From contig NZ_CP030028.1 of assembly GCF_003586445.1 (NCBI RefSeq), forward strand, positions 2,494,501 through 2,558,500: a DNA stretch of 64,000 bases, read 5' to 3'. The translations under genes and the position numbers were made by a program. Shown here one piece after another: positions 17,491 to 26,785 of the stretch. This DNA is from Bacillus sp. Y1 (GTDB taxonomy: Bacteria > Bacillota > Bacilli > Bacillales > Cytobacillaceae). Positions within the stretch are counted from its first letter, which is position 1; every line of letters starts with the position of its first letter. The notes below the pieces were generated by a model. That model was given only the letters and a program-made list of their open reading frames with translations, was not told where the DNA came from and did not search any database.

Positions 17491-18483
17491 ATGAAGAATA
17501 TCGGACTTGTAGGGTTGGGGTTCATTGGGAAAACACATCTAGAAGCGTATCAGCATATGGAGAATGCAGAGGTAAAGGCCATTTACACGCGAAAGGGAGG
17601 GGATAACGATGGTGTAGCTACAACGTATCCCTTTGTGGAAGAATACGAGGACTTACTAGCTAATAAAGATATTGATATTGTTGACATTTGCTTACCCACA
17701 TTTTTACATGAAGAATACATCCTAAAGGCAGCAAATGCCGGAAAGCATATCATTTGCGAAAAGCCGCTCACGTTAACCGTTGACTCAGCCCTTCGGATCT
17801 TACAAGAAGTCAACAGAAAACAAGTAAGGTTATTTGTTGGCAATGTGCTTCGGTTTTGGTCAGAATACGAACTCATCAAATCCTACAGCGAAAGTGACCT
17901 TTTAAAAGATATCGAACTGGTTCATGCCAAACGTTTAGGGCAAGTACCTGCATGGAGCAACTGGTTTCAATTCCCGAAAAAAAGTGGCGGTGCACTATTT
18001 GATCTACATATCCATGACATCGATTTTGTTTCTTATCTATTAGGGAAAGTAGAATCGGTTTATGCCGTTGGAACGAAGAACAGCTATGGTGCATGGGACC
18101 ATGTGATGACGACTCTTACGTTTCAAAATCAAAGCAAGGCTTTTGTGGAAGCTTCTCAAAGAATGCCAAATGGCTACCCCTTTACCATGTCCTTTCGGGC
18201 ACAAACCAGTCAAAGTGTACTAGATCTTCATATCAAGGCTGGTGAAAATATTGAACACAGAAATAACAGCGACCATCAGTTTTGGTATTACACCCATCAG
18301 AAGAAAGTACCGGTTACACTAAATTCTAGCGATGCCTTTCAGAAGGAACTCTCTTACTTTGTAAATTGTATAGAAAAAGGGGAAGAGAACCATGTCATAC
18401 CAAATGAAGAGGTGTTATATACACTACAGTTACTAGAGGCGATTGAACGTTCCTTGGAAACAAAAAGTGTAATTAGGCTATAA
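17491..18483 (+). CDS. Gfo/Idh/MocA family oxidoreductase (second)
   Basis: Second NAD(P)-dependent dehydrogenase of the operon, 330 residues. The Rossmann motif reads NIGLVGLGFIGKTHLEAY, the EKP motif HIICEKPLTL, and the C-terminal domain includes GGALFDLHIHDIDFVSYLLG with the catalytic-type Asp and His. AAAGGAGGAACT gives the start at ATG 17491; the longer frame from 17425 overlaps the previous gene and is unlikely. It is clearly diverged from the first dehydrogenase, so the two may catalyse different steps, for example oxidation of a glycoside and re-reduction of the freed keto sugar. This last point is inference. Confidence 0.92.
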   Translation: MKNIGLVGLGFIGKTHLEAYQHMENAEVKAIYTRKGGDNDGVATTYPFVEEYEDLLANKDIDIVDICLPTFLHEEYILKAANAGKHIICEKPLTLTVDSALRILQEVNRKQVRLFVGNVLRFWSEYELIKSYSESDLLKDIELVHAKRLGQVPAWSNWFQFPKKSGGALFDLHIHDIDFVSYLLGKVESVYAVGTKNSYGAWDHVMTTLTFQNQSKAFVEASQRMPNGYPFTMSFRAQTSQSVLDLHIKAGENIEHRNNSDHQFWYYTHQKKVPVTLNSSDAFQKELSYFVNCIEKGEENHVIPNEEVLYTLQLLEAIERSLETKSVIRL

Positions 18484-18553
18484 AATTTTTATGAAGGCGA
18501 TTGTTTGTCAGTCTATTGATTCCAAGTTAACCATTTTAAGGAGGTAATTTGAT

Positions 18554-19537
18554 ATGAAAAAAGCTTTCAAGCCATTCATGATACTCCTATTAATATTGGT
18601 CACTTTTCTCAGTGCATGTGGTGCAGAATCAACGGGTAACAATACCAACACAGATAATGAAAATGATTCCGGTGAAGATAAGAAAAAGATTGGAATTCTC
18701 GCACCGGCCGTTACACATGGATGGGTGGCAGCCGTTGCTTATCATGCGGAGGAACGGGCGAAGGAACTTTCGGATGAAATTGAATACCAAATTCAAACGA
18801 GTAGCAATGCAGCAGAAATGACTTCTCAACTAGATGATTTAATGACATGGGGGGCTGAGGCAATCGTTGCCTTTCCGCAATGGGAAGGGATGGAAGTACC
18901 GATTCAGAGAGCCCTTGACGAGGGGATTGAAGTGATCAACTTTGATATTGCCATTGATGCAGAAGGCGTCTATCGTGTGTCTGGGAACAATGAAGATATG
19001 GGAATTCAAGGTGCCAACTATATCGTTGACAAAATTGGGACCGAAGGAAATGTAGTCATCCTGGAAGTTCCGACATCTGGTTCGGTTTCGGAGTTAAGAA
19101 AGAAAGGCTTTGTTGAGACCATCGAAAAAATAGCACCTAATCTGAATGTATCTACCTATGCCACACAATTTACACGAGAAGATGGACTAAAGGATTTTGC
19201 TGATATCCTCACCAGTAATAAACAAATTGATGCCGTGTATTCTATGGACGACGAAACTTCCATCGGAGTGTTACAAGCGATCAAGGAAGCCGGAAGAACG
19301 GATATCAAGGTCGTAACAGGCGGGGGAGGAATGCAGGAGTATTTTAAAATGATGCCAGAAAATAAAGAGATCTGGATTCAATCTGCTCTTTACAGCCCAG
19401 CGATGGTAAAAGATGCGGTAGATGTTGCGCTTAAGGTGTTAAAGGGTGAGGAAGTAGAAGAGGTTACGATTATTCCGACAACCATCGTGGATAGAGAAAA
19501 TTATACCGAGTTCCTTGACGACAAATCTCCGTACTAA
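18554..19537 (+). CDS. Sugar ABC transporter substrate-binding lipoprotein (RbsB type)
   Basis: Extracellular lipid-anchored binder of 327 residues for a CUT2-type importer. The signal peptide ends in the lipobox LSAC, cleaved before Cys23. A Thr/Asn/Asp/Glu-rich linker leads into a type I periplasmic binding fold (IGILAPAVTHGWVAAV, YSMDDETSIGVLQAIKEAGR). AAGGAGGTAATTTGAT precedes the ATG, a near-perfect ribosome site. A stem-loop after the gene probably keeps this subunit more abundant than the ATPase and permease. Ligand is likely a monosaccharide or small glycoside. Confidence 0.93.
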   Translation: MKKAFKPFMILLLILVTFLSACGAESTGNNTNTDNENDSGEDKKKIGILAPAVTHGWVAAVAYHAEERAKELSDEIEYQIQTSSNAAEMTSQLDDLMTWGAEAIVAFPQWEGMEVPIQRALDEGIEVINFDIAIDAEGVYRVSGNNEDMGIQGANYIVDKIGTEGNVVILEVPTSGSVSELRKKGFVETIEKIAPNLNVSTYATQFTREDGLKDFADILTSNKQIDAVYSMDDETSIGVLQAIKEAGRTDIKVVTGGGGMQEYFKMMPENKEIWIQSALYSPAMVKDAVDVALKVLKGEEVEEVTIIPTTIVDRENYTEFLDDKSPY

Positions 19538-19561
19538 GATTTTCGAAGCAAAGAAACTAAG

Positions 19562-19598
19562 AAAAGAGAGGTTATGGCAGAGCTATAGCCTCTCTTTT
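19562..19598 (+). terminator. Intra-operon stem-loop after binding protein gene
   Basis: Fourteen-base arms AAAAGAGAGGTTAT and ATAGCCTCTCTTTT with one G-U pair, ending in TTTT. This is typical partial termination between a binding-protein gene and the ATPase. Confidence 0.75.
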
Positions 19599-19620
19599 CA
19601 TCAAGAATATGGGTGATGAG

Positions 19621-21108
19621 ATGATCATTAAAATGGAAGAGATTACAAAGTCTTTTGGAAGTAATAAGGTACTCAAACAGGTGACTTTTACAATAGAGGG
19701 CGGAGACATTTGTGCCTTGCTCGGTGAAAATGGTGCCGGAAAATCTACACTTATGAATATCCTCGGGGGAGTGCATCAGATGGATTCGGGTACGATCTCC
19801 ATCGATGGGGAACAAGTGGAGTTTAGTCATCCTAAACAATCTCAAGTAGCGGGAATTGCTTTTATTCATCAAGAGCTCAACCTGATTAATGACCTGCCAA
19901 TCTATGAAAATATGTTCCTTGGCAGAGAATTACTAACAAAAAGGGGACGTCTAGACCTCGAAAAAATGTATCAAGAAACCCTGAAGATGTTTCAGAAAAT
20001 GAAGATCGATCTAGACCCAAACACCATGGTTCGTGATCTCGATTCTTCCTATAAACAAATCGTTGAAATATGCCGAGCGATGATGACGAACGCATCAATT
20101 ATTATCATGGATGAGCCAACCACTTCACTAACGGACCAGGAAACGGAACGCGTGTTTGAAATGATGAAAACACTAAGAGACCACCAGGTGGGCATCATTT
20201 TTATCTCACATAAATTAAATGAGGTTATGCAGGTGTGTAATCGATATGTGGTACTAAGAGATGGACATCTGGTCGCAGATGGGAACGTGAGTGAGGTCAC
20301 AATTCCTAATCTTGCACGCTTAATGGTTGGGCACGAAGTAAGATCAGAGAGCTTAAGAAGAAAGAAACATCTTGGTGATGAGATATTGCGTGTTGAAGGA
20401 CTTACGAGTGTTCCATTCTTTAAGGATATACACTTTTCCATTAAGGCTGGTGAGATTGTTGGTGTGACCGGGCTCCTTGGTGATGGTCGAAGCGAACTTT
20501 TTCAATCCATTTTTGGAGCAAACCACATCACATCCGGACAAATGTTCCTTCATGGGAAGCTAGTAAAAATTACGAGTCCCGCTCAAGCCCTAGAGGAAGG
20601 AATTGCGTATCTTCCAAGAAATAGAAAGGAAAACGCCATTCTCAAAGATATGGATATTTTTGAGAATGCCTCCATTGTGACGTGGCCAACCTTCGCTAAA
20701 CATGGTGTCATAAACATTAAAAAACATGAGAAAACATTTGCTGAGCAACGAAACGCTCTGAAATTAAAAATGGGGAATCTCACGGATAATATTACTAGTC
20801 TATCTGGTGGAAACCAACAAAAGGTTGTACTAGCAAAATGGTTAGCGGCAAATCCTAAACTATTAATCTTAGATAATCCCACACAAGGGGTGGATGTAGG
20901 AGCGAAGGAGGACATCTATGATATCATCCTTCAGCTTGCAGAACAAAACATTGCGATCGTCGTCCTTTCGAGTGAAGCACAGGAAATTATGCGTGTCTGT
21001 GACCGATCTCTCGTCATGTATCATGGCGTTATTCAAGGAGAAGTGACGGGTGAGAAAATGAATGAGCACAATATCATGACTCTTGCTACAGGTGGTCATT
21101 TGACATAG
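19621..21108 (+). CDS. Sugar ABC transporter ATPase (RbsA/MglA type)
   Basis: Duplicated ABC ATPase of about 495 residues energising the CUT2 importer. The first half has Walker A GENGAGKST, the Q-loop HQELNL and Walker B IIIMDEPTTSLT. The second half has a degenerate Walker A (GLLGDGRSE), signature LSGGNQQK and Walker B LLILDNPTQGVD, as is normal for RbsA-type proteins. ATG 19621 is preferred because GGGTGATGAG lies upstream; ATG 19609 lacks a ribosome site. It lies between the binder and permease genes. Confidence 0.93.
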   Translation: MIIKMEEITKSFGSNKVLKQVTFTIEGGDICALLGENGAGKSTLMNILGGVHQMDSGTISIDGEQVEFSHPKQSQVAGIAFIHQELNLINDLPIYENMFLGRELLTKRGRLDLEKMYQETLKMFQKMKIDLDPNTMVRDLDSSYKQIVEICRAMMTNASIIIMDEPTTSLTDQETERVFEMMKTLRDHQVGIIFISHKLNEVMQVCNRYVVLRDGHLVADGNVSEVTIPNLARLMVGHEVRSESLRRKKHLGDEILRVEGLTSVPFFKDIHFSIKAGEIVGVTGLLGDGRSELFQSIFGANHITSGQMFLHGKLVKITSPAQALEEGIAYLPRNRKENAILKDMDIFENASIVTWPTFAKHGVINIKKHEKTFAEQRNALKLKMGNLTDNITSLSGGNQQKVVLAKWLAANPKLLILDNPTQGVDVGAKEDIYDIILQLAEQNIAIVVLSSEAQEIMRVCDRSLVMYHGVIQGEVTGEKMNEHNIMTLATGGHLT

Positions 21109-21126
21109 GAAGGGGGAGACTCATAG

Positions 21127-22161
21127 ATGGACATTAGGAATGGGAATTTTATCATATGGTTTAAACAAAAATGGACGAATGGACCACTATTTAGTACAGC
21201 AATCGCCCTTATCATTATGATTATTGTACAAACATTGGTATTGGGCTTTGATTATGATTCGTTTGGGGATTGGTTTCACTCGTGGTTGAACAACTGGATT
21301 AATATCCTTAGAAATAATGCAGGTACAGGAATTGTAGCATTAGGAATGACATTTGTGATTATGACGGGTGGCATTGATTTAGCGGTTGGTTCTACATTAG
21401 TTGCCACAGGCGCATTCTCTATGATTCTCTTAAACACGGGCTCCCAAGGTATATTAGCTCGAATGGGATTAACAGGAACACCAGCCATCATCGTTACGAT
21501 TTTTTTAGTATTGATACTCGGTTATTTACTAGGTTCTTTGATCGGTTTGTCGATCACCAAAGGAAAGGTCCCTCCATTTATTGCTACATTAGGGGCGATG
21601 ATGATCTTTCGAAGTGTGACTCAACACTTTATGCAAGGCTATAACACGACCATCCCAATGGAATTTTTACAAGTAGCTAGTTTCAAAATGGGGAATTACA
21701 TGCTCATGCCTATTATTTATTGGGCTGTGATTGCGTATATCCTTTATTATATGTCCAAACGTACGACCTTTGGTAGACAGATTATTGCCGTAGGTTCCAA
21801 CGAAAAAGCGGCCAGACTTTCTGGTGTCCATGTGGAAAAAGTAAAACTACGGGTGTATATGTTGATGGGCGTCCTTGTTTCGATCGCATCTATTATTCAA
21901 GTGTCTCGGATCGGTTCAATGGATTTTTCCAACGCGGGTAGAGGGATGGAAATGGATGCCATTGCCGCTGCGGTAGTGGGTGGTACCAGTATGAGTGGTG
22001 GAAGAGGACTGATTCTAGGAACCGTATACGGAATGTTAATTATCGCCGTGATGAATAATCTTCTTAATCTATTCGGTGTTCCACCTTTTTTAAGAGAAGC
22101 CTTTAAGGGTCTCATTGTTATTGCTGCTGTCCTTTTACAGAAAAAGGAGAAAATCTCATAA
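21127..22161 (+). CDS. Sugar ABC transporter permease (RbsC type)
   Basis: Integral membrane permease of 344 residues with eight to ten hydrophobic segments. Family motifs are present: GMTFVIMTGGIDLAVGS in the first half and AVGSNEKAARLSGV in the ATPase-docking loop, then AAVVGGTSMSGGRG. AGGAAGGGGGAGAC lies before the ATG. It is the last gene of the LacI-family operon, followed by a compound terminator. It forms the channel with the binder and ATPase encoded just upstream. Confidence 0.93.
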   Translation: MDIRNGNFIIWFKQKWTNGPLFSTAIALIIMIIVQTLVLGFDYDSFGDWFHSWLNNWINILRNNAGTGIVALGMTFVIMTGGIDLAVGSTLVATGAFSMILLNTGSQGILARMGLTGTPAIIVTIFLVLILGYLLGSLIGLSITKGKVPPFIATLGAMMIFRSVTQHFMQGYNTTIPMEFLQVASFKMGNYMLMPIIYWAVIAYILYYMSKRTTFGRQIIAVGSNEKAARLSGVHVEKVKLRVYMLMGVLVSIASIIQVSRIGSMDFSNAGRGMEMDAIAAAVVGGTSMSGGRGLILGTVYGMLIIAVMNNLLNLFGVPPFLREAFKGLIVIAAVLLQKKEKIS

Positions 22162-22174
22162 GCGGAAAGAATAG

Positions 22175-22226
22175 AAGTATACCGAATTCAACCTCTACCT
22201 TTGGCTAGAGGTTTTTTGGTATACTT
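22175..22226 (+). terminator. Compound terminator at end of sugar operon
   Basis: An inner stem AACCTCTA/TAGAGGTT followed by TTTT, nested in an outer stem AAGTATACC/GGTATACTT. Confidence 0.85.
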
Positions 22227-22377
22227 TGAAGCTTATTTCTATTCTATGATGATTTAGTAGTGAATAGATAGGACTAGTTTGTTAAAAGTAAAATACAGAA
22301 CAATAAATAATTCCAGATACAACTAAAAAAATACAGAACAATAATCAGCGGAATATTCTGATTTTATTTAAGCTTAA

Positions 22378-22391
22378 TGTAAGCGCTTTAA
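22378..22391 (+). promoter_or_regulatory. cre-like site upstream of GH3 gene
   Basis: TGTAAGCGCTTTAA matches the cre consensus TGWAANCGNTNWCA in all but one position. It lies about 40 bases upstream of the GH3 start, so CcpA could repress the gene when a preferred sugar is present. Confidence 0.6.
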
Positions 22392-22429
22392 TAAAAATTT
22401 GAAAAGACGAAGGGTGAGTGGGGGTAAAC

Positions 22430-24808
22430 ATGTTAAAGAAGTTAAAGAAAAACAAAAGAAAAAAGTTATTAGCATTGGCCATGGCATCAACGGTCGCATT
22501 ATCGGGATTCTCAACTATACCTATAAGTGCAGCTGAGAATACTACCACAACGGTACAATCTTCCGTCCTTACGGCTACGCCAAAACTAGTGGATGAAAAG
22601 TCGATTGATGCAGTTATTGCAGCGATGACTCTTCAGGAAAAGGCATTTATGGTTGTAGGGGGAAATAAAGGTGGATTGGTATCCGAGAACGGAGAAGTTA
22701 TTGGTGGCCAGTCTACCAAGGTACCAGGGGCAGCCGGTCAGACACAGGCGATTGAACGTTTGGGCATCCCAGCCATCGTCATGGCAGATGGACCAATGGG
22801 AGTTCGCATCTCTCCGACAAGACCAGATGACAGCAAAACCTATTATGCCACTAAATTTCCTTCTCCAACCGTCCTTGGTGCTTCATGGGACAAGGAGTTA
22901 GCAAATGAGGTCGGAGAGGCGACGAGCCAGGAGTTGAAAGCTTTCGGAATTGACCTTCTGCTTGCCCCTGGCATGAATATTCAAAGTTACCTTCTTAACG
23001 GAAGAAACTTTGAATACTTTTCCGAAGATCCAGTCGTCACGGGTGAAATGGCCAGTTCGTTTGTTAATGGAGTGGAAGATAACGGAGTAGGAACAACGAT
23101 CAAACATTTTGCCACCTTTAATCAGCGGACCAACAACAATGGAAATATGGTCGTCAGCCAGCGTGCACTCAGGGAAATTTATCTAAAAGGTTTCGAGATT
23201 ACGGTAAAAGAATCTGATCCATGGTCGATTATGGATTCTTATAATATGATCAATGGTACATACGCGACTGAGAATAAAGAACTTTTAACCGATGTGTTAA
23301 GAAATGATTTTGGCTTTACTGGGTTCGCTATGACGGACTGGGAGTTCGGTCTGAGAGATATTGCTAAGCAAATGGAAGCAGGGACGAATCTCTTGATGCC
23401 TGGAAGTGCCGCACAGTCACAAAGAATCATGGATGCCGTGAATAGCGGGATCCTGGATGAAGCCATCCTTGACAGAAATATTAAGGAAATTCTAAAAATA
23501 GTGGTTAATACACGCACATTCAAAGGGAAAACGGCTACGAATAATCCGAATCTCACAGAAAATGCCAAGATTTCAAGAAAAGCAGCTGCAGATGGAATGG
23601 TTCTTCTTGAAAATAAAAAAGCGGCCTTACCAATTAGCAATAAGCAAAGTGTTTCCTTATTTGGGGTACCTGTGAGTGAAATCAATACGGGTGGCAGGGG
23701 AAGCGCCCTGGTTTACGCACCTTACCATGTAGGAGTTGCTGAAGGACTCCGCAATGCAGGCTTCACACTCAATGAAGAGTTGATTAAGAAGAATGATCAA
23801 TATGTTGCGGAAATGAGAACCAAAGACGAATACAAAGGCACTCCTGGAACATTCGGCTCAGTCGGACCGAAGTTACCTGAAATGGATATCAGTGAAGACG
23901 TGATTGAAGCAGCCAAGAATACAGATGTGGGAATTGTGGTCATAGGAACCGCTCCTGGCTCCTATGCGACTGATCGGGCAAAAGAAGACTTCTATCTTTC
24001 TGATTCCCAGAAGGAAATGGTCGAGCAGGTGTCAAAAGCGTACCGAGCGCAAGGCAAAAAAGTTATTGCTGTGTTGACGGTTGAAGGTCCAATTGAGACG
24101 GAAAGCTGGAAGAATCAAGTAGATGGAATCCTGCTTTCTTGGCAGCCGGGACAAGAACTTGGAAATGCGGTGGCGGACATCCTGACTGGGGAAGTCAATC
24201 CTTCCGGAAAATTGGCCCAGACCTTCCCGAAAGACTATGAAGATCTTCCATATGCGGACCGATTCCCTGGATCAGCAGAAGGATTCCCTTATGAAGAGGA
24301 TATCTATGTTGGGTACAGATATAATACAACCTTTGACGTCGAACCAGCCTATGAATTCGGCTATGGATTGTCTTATACAAAGTTTAATTACAGTGACATA
24401 AATGTGAAGGAAGGAAAGAAATTCGATGGAGAAATTAAAGTCACTGCCACGGTGAAAAACACCGGAAAGACATCCGGAAGAGAAGCCGTTCAACTCTATG
24501 TGAACGCTCCGGATGGAAAGCTTGAAAAACCTGAACTAGAATTAAAAGATTTTGCCAAGACGAAAGAATTACAACCTGGAGAAAAAGAAGAACTTACTTT
24601 TGTGCTTAATGCAAAAGACTTAGCCTCCTTTGATGAAGAGTCCTCTTCCTGGATTCTTGAAAAAGGCACATATAAAATTAATATAGGCGCGTCTTCTGAA
24701 GATATTAAAGGATCGGCGGTATTCAAGGTGGATGAAACGATGGTCGTTGAGAAAGTAAGTGACGTCCTAGCTCCACAGGTTGAATTCGAGAGATTGTCAC
24801 AAAGATAG
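22430..24808 (+). CDS. Secreted glycoside hydrolase family 3 beta-glucosidase-like enzyme
   Basis: Exported GH3 enzyme of about 792 residues. A basic N-terminus (KKLKKNKRKK) and hydrophobic core ending near ISAAENT form a Sec signal peptide. The (beta/alpha)8 domain contains VMADGPMGVRI and the nucleophile loop GFAMTDWEFG, whose Asp is the GH3 nucleophile. A C-terminal alpha/beta sandwich (IPIETE-like region, LLSWQPGQELGNA) and a fibronectin-III-like end follow. No cell-wall anchor is seen. ATG 22430 follows GGGGGT; GTG 22418 is an alternative adding four residues. It lies just after the sugar importer and may supply its substrate by cutting beta-glycosides; exact specificity unknown. Confidence 0.9.
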   Translation: MLKKLKKNKRKKLLALAMASTVALSGFSTIPISAAENTTTTVQSSVLTATPKLVDEKSIDAVIAAMTLQEKAFMVVGGNKGGLVSENGEVIGGQSTKVPGAAGQTQAIERLGIPAIVMADGPMGVRISPTRPDDSKTYYATKFPSPTVLGASWDKELANEVGEATSQELKAFGIDLLLAPGMNIQSYLLNGRNFEYFSEDPVVTGEMASSFVNGVEDNGVGTTIKHFATFNQRTNNNGNMVVSQRALREIYLKGFEITVKESDPWSIMDSYNMINGTYATENKELLTDVLRNDFGFTGFAMTDWEFGLRDIAKQMEAGTNLLMPGSAAQSQRIMDAVNSGILDEAILDRNIKEILKIVVNTRTFKGKTATNNPNLTENAKISRKAAADGMVLLENKKAALPISNKQSVSLFGVPVSEINTGGRGSALVYAPYHVGVAEGLRNAGFTLNEELIKKNDQYVAEMRTKDEYKGTPGTFGSVGPKLPEMDISEDVIEAAKNTDVGIVVIGTAPGSYATDRAKEDFYLSDSQKEMVEQVSKAYRAQGKKVIAVLTVEGPIETESWKNQVDGILLSWQPGQELGNAVADILTGEVNPSGKLAQTFPKDYEDLPYADRFPGSAEGFPYEEDIYVGYRYNTTFDVEPAYEFGYGLSYTKFNYSDINVKEGKKFDGEIKVTATVKNTGKTSGREAVQLYVNAPDGKLEKPELELKDFAKTKELQPGEKEELTFVLNAKDLASFDEESSSWILEKGTYKINIGASSEDIKGSAVFKVDETMVVEKVSDVLAPQVEFERLSQR

Positions 24809-24862
24809 TATAACCAGTGAAATTAATATAGAGGGAAAAACTAAAAGTATATACTAATTTTC

Positions 24863-24890
24863 GGAGACCTCCCAGGGGTCTCTATTTTTT
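24863..24890 (+). terminator. Terminator after GH3 gene
   Basis: GAGACC and GGTCTC arms with a short loop, followed by TATTTTTT. Confidence 0.7.
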
Positions 24891-24976
24891 GAGGTGGAAT
24901 GAATAAACCGCCAAGCAAATGGTATAAAACTTTTCAGTGAAGTATAATGAAATTAAATGATAGGGAGGTGAGAAAG

Positions 24977-25543
24977 ATGGAACAAATCCTACATCAAATA
25001 CTTGATAAACTCCAAGTGGTTGAAAACAGCCAACTAGACATGAGAAAAGACATACATGACATCAAGACTGAGCAAGCAGAGATGAAAGCAGAGCAGACAG
25101 AGGTGAGAAAAGAACTTGGAGGATTAAAAGAAGGGCAAGCGGAAATGAGAAAAGAACTTGGAGGATTAAAAGAAGGGCAAGCGGAAATGAGAAAAGAACT
25201 TGGAGGATTAAAAGAAGAGCAAGCGGAGATGAGAAAAGAACTTGGAGGACTAAAAGAAGAGCAAACAGAGATGAGAAAAGAACTTGGAGGATTAAAAGAA
25301 GAGCAAGCGGAGATGAGAAAAGAACTTGGAGGATTAAAAGAAGAGCAAGCGGAGATGAGAAAAGAACTTGGAGGATTAAAAGGAGAGCAAGCGGAGATGA
25401 GAAAAGAGGTAGCTTTTTATTATGGGACAATGATGAAGAAGATTGACGAAGTAAAAACAGAGTTAAGCAGTGAAATCAAACACATATCTTCGGTTCAAAA
25501 ACAACATCAACATGTACTTGAGATAATAAACGAGAAGCAATAA
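24977..25543 (+). CDS. Coiled-coil protein with 14-residue tandem repeats
   Basis: A 188-residue soluble protein made mostly of a long charged coiled coil. After a short N-terminal helix (MEQILHQILDKLQVVEN), seven full copies of a 14-residue unit of the form EQAEMRKELGGLKE follow, then a partial eighth. Fourteen residues equal two heptads, so the repeat makes an uninterrupted left-handed coiled coil. The C-terminal segment (FYYGTMMKKIDEVKTELSSEI) is another coil. ATG 24977 follows AGGGAGGTGAGAAAG; the frame from 24947 lacks a ribosome site. Similar proteins in Bacillus are of unknown function. Copy number is expected to vary between strains. Confidence 0.85.
   Translation: MEQILHQILDKLQVVENSQLDMRKDIHDIKTEQAEMKAEQTEVRKELGGLKEGQAEMRKELGGLKEGQAEMRKELGGLKEEQAEMRKELGGLKEEQTEMRKELGGLKEEQAEMRKELGGLKEEQAEMRKELGGLKGEQAEMRKEVAFYYGTMMKKIDEVKTELSSEIKHISSVQKQHQHVLEIINEKQ
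25091..25408 (+). repeat. 42-bp coding tandem repeat (VNTR)
   Basis: Seven full units of 42 bases plus a partial eighth, each beginning near GAGCAAGCGGAGATGAGAAA. Units differ at only a few bases; exact period is shown by GAG at 25091 and its seventh successor at 25385, 294 bases apart. It lies wholly within the coiled-coil gene. Confidence 0.95.
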
Positions 25544-25656
25544 CCCTCATTACCTAGACCCACTTTTTTAAAAACCTCTAAGTGGCTAAATTCCATACTT
25601 CATAAAGAACCCCCTGGACTCTACTAGTATCAAAGGGTTCTATTTTATACAATACT

Positions 25657-26370
25657 TTATTTTCCTGTTAATTCCCGAATCTCCCGTAATACAGGCATTT
25701 CCTCTAATTCCTCTTCTGTGACAAGCTCCCACTGAATCCCACTTGGCTTTTTATAAGGGGAATGGGTCTTGATTAACCCGGTTTCAGTGGCGATCCAATC
25801 AACGGTTAAATCATATGGATCCCTCGGAATTTCATGATCCGTCAATTGACCACTATGAATCGTTCCAATGATTGGCACATCTGGATTACCGAGTTCTCTA
25901 ATAATGGCATATTCCCGGTCAGAGTATCCTTCACCTTTTCCCACTCTTCTTCCATCTCTATGTAGGGCCACAGAGCCAGTAAAGAACAAATCAATTCTGG
26001 GCATTTCAGCTAGTGATATTTCTTTGCCGTAAGATTTGATATGAGAGAGACTGGCTGCTTTTCGCTCTTCACCTATTGGAACCCATTCAGGCTTTACCAT
26101 AATAAATCCAGCTTTGAGCCTGGGAGTAGGAACAAGTAAGGTTTTTCCGTCCTTTAATACTTGTGCGCGAATAGGAAGCTGAGGAGAGTCTGGATTCACT
26201 TTAATAACTTTGGCGTTTTGATACTCAGGCATCGTCGTGACAAAATGCGCCGCTTTTTCTGCCCCTTTGAAATTGGGAATCCGATTTTGTAAGGGAAATG
26301 GAAATCTCCCTAATTTATGTTCTGTTAGATAGCTCCACTTTTCTTCGCGAATGTCTTGTTTGGTTTTCAT
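25657..26370 (-). CDS. 5-formyltetrahydrofolate cyclo-ligase family protein
   Basis: A 237-residue soluble protein of the MTHFS fold. The family signature for the nucleotide/folate site is seen as GRRVGKGEGYSDREYAII near residue 140. It is longer than the housekeeping cyclo-ligase (about 190 residues) and belongs to the branch with an extended N-terminus (EEKWSYLTEHKLGRFPFP), whose substrate has not been settled; folate activity is only an inference. ATG 26370 follows AGGTG; GTG 26379 would overlap that site. It is a single gene on the minus strand. Confidence 0.82.
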   Translation of the reverse strand: MKTKQDIREEKWSYLTEHKLGRFPFPLQNRIPNFKGAEKAAHFVTTMPEYQNAKVIKVNPDSPQLPIRAQVLKDGKTLLVPTPRLKAGFIMVKPEWVPIGEERKAASLSHIKSYGKEISLAEMPRIDLFFTGSVALHRDGRRVGKGEGYSDREYAIIRELGNPDVPIIGTIHSGQLTDHEIPRDPYDLTVDWIATETGLIKTHSPYKKPSGIQWELVTEEELEEMPVLREIRELTGK

Positions 26371-26485
26371 TTCGTACACCTACAATATTTTTAATATAAG
26401 TTTACTAAAACTTACAAAGTATTATAAACTCAAGTAAAGAAACTATCGAATGATTTGTTTTTGCTAACAAGTGAGGAGTGTTTAT

Positions 26486-26785
26486 ATGGAAAAAATGAAC
26501 CTGTATTTCAACACCGCCCTTGAAGCTTGGTCCATGATGCAGAAGACGGAAGGCGATGAAGGAGCCGAATGGGCTGAGAGATTTGAACGATACTTTTATG
26601 CATTTTTTGATGAATTAAAGGTATGGTGGAACGGTCTGGATGAGAAGCCTGAAACGGTTGAGGAAGCAGAGGAATTACCAGAAATTAAAAGCTTTGCTGA
26701 AAGAATCCCTGGTCCTGTTTATATCACCTTTTTAACGGAATTAGAAGATATTTTGGATGGATTTGAGACGACTAGGTTTGATTGA
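26486..26785 (+). CDS. Hypothetical acidic protein
   Basis: A 99-residue acidic soluble protein I do not recognise. It is rich in Trp and Phe in the first half (WAERFERYFYAFFDELKVWWNGLDE) and in Glu in the middle. No membrane segment, cysteine or known motif is visible. ATG 26486 follows GAGGAGTGTTTAT, a good ribosome site. It lies between the divergent cyclo-ligase-like gene and the MFS gene. Coding status is supported by the ribosome site and composition. Confidence 0.65.
   Translation: MEKMNLYFNTALEAWSMMQKTEGDEGAEWAERFERYFYAFFDELKVWWNGLDEKPETVEEAEELPEIKSFAERIPGPVYITFLTELEDILDGFETTRFD

Noticed and set aside
25062..25430. Open antisense frame of 122 codons over the coiled-coil repeat
   Set aside because: It is a by-product of the 42-bp repeat, which keeps all copies of the opposite strand open; leucine-rich repeats of one peptide, no ribosome site.
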